64,000 bases of DNA from Spirogloea muscicola (Eukaryota; Streptophyta; Zygnematophyceae; Spirogloeales; Spirogloeaceae): NCBI GenBank assembly GCA_009602725.1, contig WELB01000048.1, positions 241,053 to 305,052 of the forward strand. The letters are read 5' to 3'. The notes under the pieces were generated by a model that was not told the DNA's origin, did not search any database, and was given only the letters and a program-made list of their open reading frames with translations. The position numbers were made by a program, and so were the translations under genes. How positions within the stretch are numbered: position 1 is the first letter of the stretch; every line of letters begins with the position of its first letter. This document shows positions 19,730 through 29,627 of the stretch, in pieces.

Positions 19730-22700
19730 GTATCATACTGACAATCCCTCAAGACCCTGGCTGGGTGTTGGACATTGATCATCCACAAATCCGGAGACCA
19801 GCTTTGCTTCACAAATCAAAGTGTTTGCTGGCAGTTGCCACGTATTGGAGAATGTCAGTGAGCCTTTGTCTGTCAGTCCAAGACTGGTACTCATGGCACC
19901 CTGATCGAGGACCCAAGAATGCACAGCCATTTCCTGCATGCAATGGTGGGCTAATAGCCAGCAGTGACGCCTGGCCTCATACTGTACATGCTGACCCAAT
20001 TGCAGCAGCAGTGGGTGCTCTGGTACACAATATGGAATTTGTTCAGGAGTAGCCAGGAATATAATCTGTTCTGGCACTTGCCAGCCGGTAATGCTATTAT
20101 TAAGGGGGCAGAAAGTATATCTGACCCAAACAATGGTAACAATGGCAGATGTATACAGATATATTCAGAAGCAGCATTGAGCTGGCGCTGCAGTCAGCTT
20201 CATCACTGTTGACTAGGAGCACTGAAGCATTATTGTTAGGCTGCCATCGCCAGCTGCACAGGTGAAGTGGCTAACCTGGCAGCGCACCCTCCTCAACGGG
20301 TCTGCTTGTAGAATTGTCCCCTGCCAACTGCTGGCTCTGTGTACTGACTCGGTCGATTGTAAGGCCAAGCACATGCCTGGCGAGATGCGAACTCCTCAAG
20401 TGAGCTAATGCAAGCTCATATAAACTGCCGCATGCACCAACAGGAGACAGCTGCAGGAAGGAGGTGCTGGCGAGAATATTGCCGCTACCTCGCCCTGCAG
20501 CTGACTCCTGCACCAGATCAGTCTGAGTGCCATCCCCATCAAGCTGCAGCGACCTGTCCCCTCAATTGGGTGCGGCTGGCCACCACTGGCCATGCTGTCG
20601 CTCACGGCCAGGAACCATGTGTGGCGGAGCAGGTTCTCCTGCAAGGCAGTTCTCCAATCGCCTTCAGCTATCATCCAGGCTACTCTAGCGAGATGCCCGA
20701 TACAGAGCAGCAGGTGAAAGTGCTGCTGACTGGATAAACTGAAGCTTGGCAGTGGACTTCGCCACCGTACATAAACGAGAACGGCAGGTCCATGGTGGTT
20801 GGGCCCAGCTGCTGCATGCAGAAGGCGTCTGCAGGAGCCCGGTGGGCACCTTGCGTGGAGCTTGGGGCAGCGGCTGCACCATGTCCATCCCAGTGACTAT
20901 CAGCATTTGGCGCGCCAGGCGAGCATTGTCGGAGCTGGGGGAGGCTGGCAGTGCTCCACGAGGAGTCCTGCCCCTGCTCGCCACCCATGGTGGTGCTGCT
21001 ACATGGCGTGCTCGGTGAGGTCAGGAGGCTGGAGGCTGTGGGCTCGACAAAGGCACACTCCAGGAGGGGCCTAGTCCTTGACGGAGAGCTCCTGGCAGAC
21101 TGCCCTACAGCTGGGTGTCGCATCGCAAGCTGTGGCCCACCGCTTCGCTCCTCCGATGCCAACACCTGCTCCTTGGAGATTGAGCCAGCCACGGCTTCTC
21201 TCAGCGACAGCTCCTCACAGAGGTCCATGTGGTCGATCGCCTCCCTCACGACCTTACAGACCACCCACACAGGCTTGCCCATGAGCTTGTCTTCAAGCAT
21301 CTGGGCGTCAGTCTTCATGGCGTACTCGTACATCTTCCAGAGCTCCTTCTCGCGCGCTGGACCCTCCCTTGCTCCAGGCTCCTTGAAGCGGAACATGCGA
21401 CGCTCTGGTGTGACACCAAACTGGCTCTGACAATGATGGGGGCATAGGAACAGGCGAAGAAAGGTCTCAGCCAGTACATCATGTTGGAGACAGCTGAAGA
21501 TGCGCAGTGACATGCTGCAATAGCAGTCCTATCGGTGCGAATAATTTGTGTTATATCACAGCAGATGCTGTCTCTGTATCTTCCTCAGCTCTTTTGAGCT
21601 GCAATTGCACTGATCCTAACAGCAGACTGGTGCATACATTGCAAGACAGCGACAGGGGCACATGCATGTCAGCACTGGTGATGCATTCTTGCTTGTGCTG
21701 GTGTCAAGAGGCTTGCATCCACCTTGCAGAGTACGAGCCCGTGTTTGCTCCCAATTAGGGAGACGTAGGAGTCCCCCTATTGCCAGCTCAAAGCACAAGG
21801 CTCACTAGCCGAAGGAGGAGTGGAGGTAAGACTAGAGAGGAAATAATGCTGGGTAGGGGATGCATGCTCACCTGGTGTTGGTGGTAAAGGGTGGTCTGGC
21901 AGACTTTCCAGCAAGGTGCCTTGCGGTCACACGGCCCAAGCGCGCACTCGCGCCGCCGGCGCTTGGATGTGCGCCACTGCGGTGCCATGCAGAAGAAGCC
22001 CACCAACCCGAGTGCGCCCTTCCTATTGACCACCGCAACGCTCAGGCCTGCATGTTTGGGGCACAGAGGGCTCCTCTGCATGTCAAGCTCCCATTACCGT
22101 GGATAGGAAGGCTAGGTTGAGCGCACTGTGTAGATGAGTGTGGTCAAGAGCAGCAGTATATAAGTAGAGCTTCGAAGAGAGCTGTGCACTATCAGCAAGT
22201 GGGCAGTAGTTGACGTCTGCTTGATAAGACAATCTGCTCACAGCCTGCACCTGGACATCTATCAGCTACTAGCGGTGTTGACCGCAAGGAAGCTGGATGC
22301 AGACTTGCTGGTACGAAGAATGTATGACTTTGGGTTCAGGCCAATAGACTGACAATACAAGAGAGAGCATAAGCCACGGGGGCGCAGACCTTGGATGAGC
22401 CAAGGCCGCGACTTAGAGAGGAGGTCATCCTCAGGAATGAGCTCCGACAGGGCCTCAGGCGCGCAGCCCAGGGAGCAGGCCACCTGCTGGCTGTACTGCC
22501 ACAGTTGCGGCACACTTGCTGCGGCATCGCCGCTGTCACTGCCACCGCTACTGCCACCGCTCGCGCCGGAAACAGGAACGAGCATATTGTACTGGCCCTG
22601 CACGTGCTTCCAGTGGAGCCACTGGAAGAGCTGCATCTCACTCGGCTCAAAGCCCGCTCGCCCAGTGGAAAGCAGCCGCGCTCCTGAGGCAGCTGCCGCT

Positions 22701-23180
22701 GGTGTTGGCGCCTGCCAACTACCACGGCGGCGATCACCAGCCACCTGCACGTACACAGCCTGGAGAAGAGCTTGTAAGATCACTTTGAGATCAGAAGGTA
22801 CAACCCGTATACTGCAGAGCTAATTGCACCTGCAATAGAGGGCTTCTGATGCCCTAGAGCTAATTGCACCTGCAATAGAGGGCTTCTGATGCCCGAGATC
22901 ATGCTCTACCCCTCGGACTAAAGTGCATTGCAGACAGTCGAGGGAAATATCACTCGACAGCCTCGCCACAGCATCGAGCTGAAACCCCATGGCAGCTCTT
23001 GCTGCTGCAAAGGGCGGCACCCACCTGCTCGCTGTCATCGTCGGCGAATGCGGCGGCCTTGCGCCGCAGGCTGGGCTGCGGCGGGGGCGACATGGGGCCC
23101 GGGCCCGCAGAGGCATCGACCGCGGGCGCCGCCCAGCCGGCGGCCGCGCCGCGGCCGGCGTCGTGGGCCATGGGGCCCAT
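19730..23180 (-). CDS. Unrecognised multi-exon protein
   Basis: Exon 1 (23180-23025) starts MGPMAHDAGRG and ends FADDDSEQ. Exon 2 (about 22759-22390) has MQLFQWLHWKHVQGQYNMLV, a Gly/Ser linker and LSKSRPWLIQ. Exon 3 (22047-21872) has NRKGALGLVGFFCMAPQWR and a Cys/basic segment. Exon 4 (from 21426) has FGVTPERRMFRFKEPG, ELWKMYEYAMKTDAQMLEDK and WVVCKVVREAIDHMDLCEEL, then a Ser/Pro-rich tail. Phases agree across exons 1-4. Further exons at about 20650-20480 (ALQENLLRHTWFLAVSDSM), 20500-20271 and perhaps 20030-19733 are less certain. I do not recognise the family; it has no signal peptide or membrane span. It looks like a soluble protein with conserved aromatic and charged blocks. Confidence 0.6.
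22816..22894. repeat. Tandem duplication, two 39-base copies with period 40
   Basis: The unit starting AGAGCTAATTGCACCTGCAA occurs at 22816-22854 and again at 22856-22894 with no mismatch. It lies in intron 1 of the unrecognised gene. A perfect copy means a recent duplication. Confidence 0.95.
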
Positions 23181-23184
23181 CCGG

Positions 23185-24270
23185 CATCCGCCGTCAGGCC
23201 CGCGCCGTCAGCTCCTCAGCTGGGCAGACTGCATTGCAGCCGCCGGCCCAGTGGCGGCAGGCAGTCCTGGGCCCTGGCCATCAGCGCGCCGCGGGCCGAG
23301 GGCAGAGCGACGGCCGCCTGGCCGAGACCGCCGGAGAACCTCGCGGCGCTGTCCAGTGGTGGCAACGAACGGGCCAAGCGCTTTCCCGCCGCCGTGGCGG
23401 AGACGGCAGAAGGGGCGCCGAGTGCCCGTCGCCGCGGCGGCGTCCCTCGGCGGCGGGGGCTCGGCGCCAAGCTCGGCCGTGCGGAGGAGGAGGAGCCCTC
23501 GAGCGGGCCGTGGGGGCGGGGGGCGGGAGGGGGAGCGGCGAGCGGAGTCGCGTGCCGTCGCGGGCCGCACCCCACGTCGTTGCCGCGAAGCGGGGGCTCT
23601 GTGGGGGGTCCCGTACGGGCGCCCGGTCGGCAGGCGAAGGACCCCCCCCCGCGCCCGGCGCTTAGGTGGGCGCCCGCACGAGGGCCCCCGCCCGGGGGCG
23701 CTAACCCCCAAACAGCACTCCCATCCCCCCCCCGGGTGCCCGGTTTGCTCGCCCGGGTCTTGTGTCACCGCCCGTCTCCGCCTGTCAATACTCCCCGCCC
23801 CCCCCCTCCGCTTGCCGATTTGACACCCCGCCCCCGTCTCCTGCAGAATCGCAGCTCTCGACGTGCTCGGACTGGTTCCGGGTGCGCGCGCCCGACCGTC
23901 CCCAGTCCCACTCCGTGCCTTCTCACGTGTCCGTATTCCAGGACGTGGCCTTCAACTTCGCAGCCATTCGTGGTAGCCACTTCGGTGACAAACAGCTCTT
24001 CTTCGGTAGATATGTAAATCGCGCCTCTGTACCTACCTGTAGACCTTTCGTCGGATTTTGGGATCGCCCCTCGTGAATGAGCTTCTTCTTCCTCCTGCAC
24101 ACTTCTCTCTTATCATCACAGCCCTTGCCCCCATTGGGAGAGCCCCCGTCCTCCTCAGCCACCCTTGCAGACATTTCCAAATGTGTGTGAGGCCAGCCCT
24201 TTCGGACGTTGTCCACTTTTTTTCGGGCTGGCCTGTCCCAGCCCTCGCCCTCCTCCTGACTCGTACTCAC
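23185..24270. other. GC-rich block with no assigned gene
   Basis: Very GC-rich up to about 23860, with many overlapping Arg/Pro/Gly-rich frames that are compositional. A plus-strand stretch at about 23940-24076 (DVAFNFAAIRGSHFGDKQLF) looks more protein-like but has no supporting exon or domain. It probably includes the promoter of the minus-strand gene ending at 23180. Confidence 0.35.
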
Positions 24271-24271
24271 T

Positions 24272-24366
24272 GAGAGAGAAGGCGCGCGGGGCGCATGAAT
24301 TGAAAGGGAGGCCAATTCAAGCCAATACATTGTTCAGGCAGAGTCGAGTGCAGACTAAACAATGCT
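24272..24366 (+). repeat. SINE-like repeat, copy 1
   Basis: A unit of about 95 bases from GAGAGAAGGCGCGCGGGGCG to CAGACTAAACAATGCT. It is identical to copy 2 at 24809-24903. Diverged copies lie at 63135-63226 (+), 26393-26482 (-) and 40505-40580 (-). It has no ORF. Pol III boxes are not convincing. Confidence 0.75.
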
Positions 24367-24808
24367 ACATAATACGGAGACCTAATCTAAGGTACCTAAG
24401 ATGACATGGATCACTGAGTGATCCATCCTCCCCCTGTTTTACCATAGCATCCTCAGGCCCCTGTAGCTGCTCACCGCTCTTAGGACCCTCTGAACCTTTG
24501 TGAATTCTTTTTGGGCTGGCTTTTCGCAGCCCTTGCCCCCATTGGGAGTGCCACTTCTTCTTCTTAGGAAGAGCTTACTTGCATCTTGGTACGCGTGGGC
24601 TGGCCTTTCACATTGCCCCTGGCCTTCAGAAAAAAAACAGCTGGTACGGCTCTTCCAATGTAAGGCAGTGGCTAAAGAGAGGTGCTCTCCCATAGAAGAA
24701 GGCTCGCCCATAAAGAAAGAGGGGCTGGCAAAGCCAGCCCAAAAAGAATGGACAATGTCCAAAGCCGAAGAATGAGAAGCCGAGGAAGGACTGGACATAG
24801 AGGGCTGC

Positions 24809-24903
24809 GAGAGAGAAGGCGCGCGGGGCGCATGAATTGAAAGGGAGGCCAATTCAAGCCAATACATTGTTCAGGCAGAGTCGAGTGCAGACTAAACAAT
24901 GCT
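24809..24903 (+). repeat. SINE-like repeat, copy 2
   Basis: Identical over about 95 bases to 24272-24366, about 540 bases upstream, so either a recent local duplication or two young insertions. Confidence 0.75.
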
Positions 24904-26322
24904 GCGAAAGAAGAAGTGGCTCTCTCAATGGGGCAAGGGCAGGGAAGAAAGAGCTCGCCCATAGAGAAGAAGAAGGCTCGCCCATAGAGAAAGACTGGCA
25001 AAAAGGGAAAGGCCAGCCCAATGGAATGGACAATGTCCAAAGAGCAGGCAAGAAGAAAGGGCCAGACCAGAAGGGATCAAGGTCAAGATCCGCAATTGCT
25101 CCGAATCGCGCAAGGGGCCTCGATGACTGGTTGCTCGACGATGCTTCAACCCCCACGTTTGCAAGTGGTTTTCCCCCTCGTTTCCCCGTGTCGCCTGGCA
25201 CGCCGACCCGCCAGCCCCCCTTGCCCCTTTCCTCCGGCCGCCCACCGGCCGGCGGGCGCCAAGGGCTCGCCACGTGGCGCCCTCTGCGTGACGCAGCTGC
25301 CTCCTCCCGCCTTTCAACCGGCGCTTCTCGTCTCTTCCTCCGCCTCCACCGCCCTCTCTCGTCCCGCCCACGTCGCCACCCAACCTCCATCGCCCACCTC
25401 GGCCGCAGCACGGCAGAAGCGTGCCGCTCGCTCTCCCCTGGTTGCGGCAGACTTTGCGGCTGTTGAGTAGTGATTTCTGGAACCCACTTGTAGCCACTTA
25501 CGTAGCTGCGGGATTTGCGCCGCCCGTCTCGTCTTGACCCTGTCCGTTCATCTTAGCGCTTTTAGCGCTTTTCCTGGCCCCTTCGAACTTGTTCTGGGCT
25601 GGCCTCTCACAGCCACCGCCCTTTCCTGCAAGCGTCCTTCCTCGTTTAGGCTGCCCTTTCACAGCCCGCCTTCTTTTGCAAGAGCTTCTACCTGCTTATG
25701 TGAGAATGTGACTCTCGCTTATAGTGCAGCGTTCTCAGGATGTGGTCCAACATCCGCTTGCTGGGTGCACACTAAGCCAAGCCACACTGGCTTGCGTTAT
25801 GGTGCTTCAGCTCCCCAAATTCAGTCTGTCGGCTACGTGTGCTCATTCGCGAGCACTAGCCCCCCTTCAATTTTCTTTTCATTCAGTTACCTGGATTCCT
25901 TTTTAGAGAATTTGGTCTTCTTACAAACAATTTAGAGGCTTGCTTCATCTTTCATTCTATGTGGACCTCGCGCCCAGTCTTTGCCGCCTCCTTTAGATCC
26001 TTATTTTGTTTTTTTCGGCTGGCGTCTTCACATCCACTGTCCCCTGTTGAAGAGCTTTTTCGTCTTCTATTGCCAATGAGCAGTGCAAGTGGGAAGAAGG
26101 CTGGGCTCCCACAGAAGAGAAGGTGCTCATCTTATCAAGGGCTGAAAATATTGAAGTCGGGCGCTGGATTATGACCAGCCTAAGTGCTTGGCAAGCGGCG
26201 CAGTTTTTGGCGTGCTAGCAGCCGCACAATAAGCACTTTGGGGGCTGTGTGCTCGCTTGCCCGCTTGCACCGGCTGCAGGAGAAGAGATGTCCACAGCTT
26301 TTGACGTATAGGGCGACAGCAG

Positions 26323-26376
26323 TGAGAAGACCGAAGACGCTTCGTCAGAAGCGTGAAAAGACCGAAGACGCTTCTT
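26323..26376. repeat. Short direct repeat GAAGACGCTTC
   Basis: The unit AGACCGAAGACGCTTC occurs twice with about 31-base spacing. It is minor and its function is unknown. Confidence 0.7.
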
Positions 26377-26392
26377 TTATGTAGCCTTGTTT

Positions 26393-26482
26393 AGTTTGCA
26401 CTAGACTCTGCCTGGACAATGCATTAGCTTGAATTGGCCTCCCTTTCATGTCGTGCGCTCGGCGCGCCTTCTCTCTTCTTCA
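26393..26482 (-). repeat. SINE-like repeat, diverged reverse copy
   Basis: In reverse complement this matches the SINE-like unit at 24272-24366, including the AGGCCAATTCAAGC and AGAAGGCGCG parts, with scattered substitutions. Confidence 0.65.
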
Positions 26483-26889
26483 GAAGGGGGCGATTGCTGT
26501 GACAGCCCAGCTCAGAAGGCAAAGAAGAAGGCACGCGGTGCGCAGAGAGAAAAGGAGGCCGAGCTGAGCCACTACAATCTGCATGCAGAAGATGCAGAAA
26601 GTCGAGCAAAGAGTGGCGCTACGCAAAGTGAGCCCTAGGCGGAGAAGGCTAAGAACACAGGGCTAAAAGAAAGCTCTTGCGGAGGGGCCGAGGGCTCTGA
26701 TTGCAAGAGCCACTTCTCTGAAAGGCCAGCCTAAAAACTTGGACAAGGGCGAGAGACAATTCGCTCGCCCCCAGAGGGTAGGGGCTGGGGAAGGCCAGCC
26801 CAAAAACTATGGACAAGGTCCATTGAGCCAAAGGGTGCCGGAAAAGAAGAAATCACACAGCTAGCCACTACACGACCGCAGATGGAAGC

Positions 26890-27010
26890 CTAGTACCCGC
26901 GAGTGAGCAGAAGCAAGTCCGAGTGACTCGCAGCTGGGAAAGCACTCCGTCGAGACCCAGAGGCAGCAGGAGCCACAGCGCGGCCGGCTGGCGAGTGGCT
27001 AGAGCGCAGC
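26890..27010 (-). mobile_element. 5'-truncated LINE 3' coding end
   Basis: On the minus strand the frame ends HSDLLLLTRGY-stop (stop at 26892-26890), the shared LINE C-terminal peptide, preceded by a degraded Ala/Arg-rich segment like AGRALAAASG. Confidence 0.65.
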
Positions 27011-27029
27011 GGTACGGGGATTGCAAGAC

Positions 27030-27600
27030 TCCCAGGAAATGGCCTGCGAGGCCTGGCAGCCACACGCCGCCGCCGCCCCACATCCGGACACGCGAAACCC
27101 GGGGGGACGACGCCCCGTGACGTCAGCCGAGCCTCCTCCGCCGCACGCCGGGCGGAGAGGGGACCGGAGCCTGGCCGGCAGTCAAATCCCGCCCGGGGTA
27201 GGCAGGTGGGGATGGCAGACGGACATTTGCTCGGGCGCCGGAAAGCGGACTTCATCAACGGTGATCGAATCCGTGGTGTTCGTACGGGCCCGGCCGCACG
27301 CTCACGTCACGCGCATGACGTCACGCAGTCGGCCGCCGCGTCGCCGGCACGCTGTCCGGGGGGGGGCCCACGTCGCCCGGTTGGCCGCGACGTGGCGCCC
27401 TCCGGGGACGTCCAGGGCCCCTCCCGGGCGGCGGGCCCGCCCTTTTAAGGTCACCCTGCCTGAAAGGGTTCAGGGGTCGAGACCATCTCCCACCCACGCT
27501 ACCCCGCCGGCGCCGGGACAATCCCCGGAACGCGGGACGCAAGGCAGGAGACTCAGCTCTTCCAGATTTGGGCGATGGCGGCCCAGAAGAGAGTAAGCTC
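27030..27600. promoter_or_regulatory. CpG-rich block with two TGACGTCA (CRE-type) sites
   Basis: This is strongly GC/CpG-rich compared with its surroundings. TGACGTCA occurs at 27118-27125 and again near 27316, with further ACGT cores (ACGTGG, ACGTCAC) around them. Plant bZIP factors bind ACGT cores. No downstream gene is identified, so it may be the 5' control region of a mobile element. Weak call. Confidence 0.25.
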
Positions 27601-28988
27601 CTCCAAACAGCGGAAACAGCTCCTCCAGTAGATAGGCAGTGGCTGTTAATGAAGAAATGTGGTTCTCCCAAATGGGACGAGGGCAGAAAGCATGAATAGC
27701 CAGCCCAAGAAGAGTTGACAAGAAACGAAGGGGCTGTGAAAGGCTAGCCCGATAAAAACGGCCCGATAGATGGACTTTTCCAGGTAGTAGAAGTTTCCAG
27801 GTAGAGGACGATGGCTGTGATTGGCCAGCCAAGAATAAGCTTGACGCCCGAACGGAGTGGACGGAAAACAACAGAGGCGAGGCTGACCGAGCATAGGCGC
27901 ACGCGCGCCGTGCCCCTTGCAGCCAGTCATGGGTGTTGGAGACAAAAAGGCCGAACAGTAGAGAACGATGGCTTGATTGGCCAACCCAGGATAAAAGGAT
28001 GGAACAAGTTTAGACGAGGCCAGAAAAGCGCACAGCGACTCAAAAATTGGAGAGAGCGATGAGAATGCCTGCCCTGCTGGAGGAAGTGAGCGCTTCCAAA
28101 ATGGGGCGAGGGCTGGAAATGGCCATCCCAGGAAGAATGGACATGGCCGGAGGGCCTGCCTTGGGATTACGCCAGTCATGGGCGGTTGGGTGTGCGCCAG
28201 ACTGCCTGCCCTCCCTGATGGCGTGCCCTACTCTACTCGTAGGTGGCTGGGAACGGCCAGCCCGGAACGATCGCACAGGGGGTCCACCGGGAGTGAGCTG
28301 TCGACGGTTAGCAATGTCATGAGGATGTAGTGTGTGGTTCGTCGGACGCAAAGAGGCCAGCTTGTAGTTGTCTGATGAGAACCAGCAACGCAAAATGACA
28401 AGTATATGAAGCTCTTCTAAAGGGGCGGAGACTTTGACAAGACACAACAGCTTTGACAAGAGGGCTTCCACCAGAAGAAAGATTGAAACAGCTCTGCTAA
28501 TGCAAGGCAATGAAAGTGAGATCGAAAGTGGCTCTTGTGAAGAAGGAAGTACGAAGCTCTGTCAAGCGAAGCTCTGTCAAACGGGGCGGCCAGATTCACA
28601 GAAGCTGGCACCCTGCTGGCGCTCTTTTGCCCTCCCTTGAAGCCTTCTCATAGTGCCATTAACAGGCCCTCCCCCTCTCTGGATAGCCACTCTTCCCTTA
28701 GAGCTTGAATGTCTACCAAAGGGCTGGGGCACCATTGGCCAGCCTAAGTGTCAGGGCTGGTCCTCCAGAGGCACTGGTGTGGAAAAGGAAAAGAACTCTT
28801 CTGAAAGAAGTAGCTATCCCTCTGGGGCAAGGCGAGGCCTGCACAGGGCCAGCCCACCAAAGAATGATAGAGACGGGCGATGGCTGTAAGGCCAGCTCAG
28901 ACACAGGCACAACATTGTGCACAAGTACAGGCTCTTCCCTATCAAGTACTCCACAAGAGTACTTGTAGGGAGGAAAATATGAGGAGGT

Positions 28989-29600
28989 TCAAAGCGAAAC
29001 CCTGAACCCTAAGATTTCAATACATATACTTCGCTCCTCCCTCACTCCTTGGAGCATAATCTTCCAGATGAGCCTCTGGTTTATAAATTCTTCCGCACTC
29101 CTAACTGCTTGTCTACTTCTGACAAGCAGTTCAATTCGTTTTGGGTCAATATGTGGGGCCAAAGACCGGTGCATTGCTCCTGATACTACCAACACTGCAC
29201 CCATGCAGTCCATGCCGTCAATACCATGTCTACCCAAACCGCAATTTCCAGCAACTGTACATCTCCCAATGTCATGGCCTTTCCAACTGACAAGCTCCCG
29301 CAGAGCTACATGATGTCAGGTCGTCCACAGGCTTGAGCGCAGATGCTTCTACAAGACTGCATATTGTTGCGTGATGACCAAGCCTTGGGCAATAGTGTGA
29401 TAAAGGCAAAATTGGGTCACGAAGTCACTGGAATCCATCCATTGAGAATATCATACTAAGGGTGCTTGGCAAGGGCAAATGCACATGACCCTGCAAGCAG
29501 GGAGGCATGCGCATGTCCATCCAGATTGGTTTTGCTGGATCGAAGAATGTGATGCTACAAATGTGTCAACCATGACATGGTGGTGCTCGACACACGAAGA
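28989..29600 (-). pseudogene. Unrecognised coding fragment next to NFXL1
   Basis: Two protein-like stretches lie on the minus strand: FDPAKPIWMDMRMPPCLQGH (about 29545-29425) and, after a stop, LRELVSWKGHDIGRCTVAGN, then GAVLVVSGAMHRSLAPHIDP and SAEEFINQRLIWKIMLQ (about 29310-28989). Composition is unlike the repeats on either side. I do not recognise it. It could be a decayed DNA transposon protein or a gene remnant. No splice pattern joins the two parts convincingly. Confidence 0.35.
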
Positions 29601-29627
29601 GTCGAAGCTGCAGCTCAAAAAGCTGGC

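Larger units (their letters stand above)
24480..28900. repeat. Cluster of GGGCTGGC hairpin modules resembling the LINE B 3' UTR
   Basis: Many copies in both orientations of a module of about 50-60 bases: TTCTTTTTGGGCTGGC, a short loop, CAGCCC, then CCCCCATTGGGAGAGC and CTTCTTC. Clear copies lie near 24505, 24715 (a perfect stem GGGCTGGC-AAA-GCCAGCCC), 24905-25030, 25590, 26760, 27700, 28100 and 28830. The same module occurs once in the 3' UTR of LINE B copies (35190, 36100, 39950, 63325). No host gene is supported inside the cluster. Confidence 0.7.

Noticed and set aside
23208-23768. Long overlapping frames on both strands
   Set aside because: High GC removes stop codons in several frames. 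The products are Arg/Pro/Gly-rich with no conserved pattern.
23755-23790. Stretch TGTGTCACCGCCCGTC resembling the 3' end of small-subunit rRNA
   Set aside because: Only a short word matches. Flanks are unlike rRNA, and the region is a C-rich low-complexity block.
24854-25497. Minus-strand frames of about 190 aa
   Set aside because: They are made of hairpin modules and a C-rich tract. Composition is Arg/Gly-biased with no domain.
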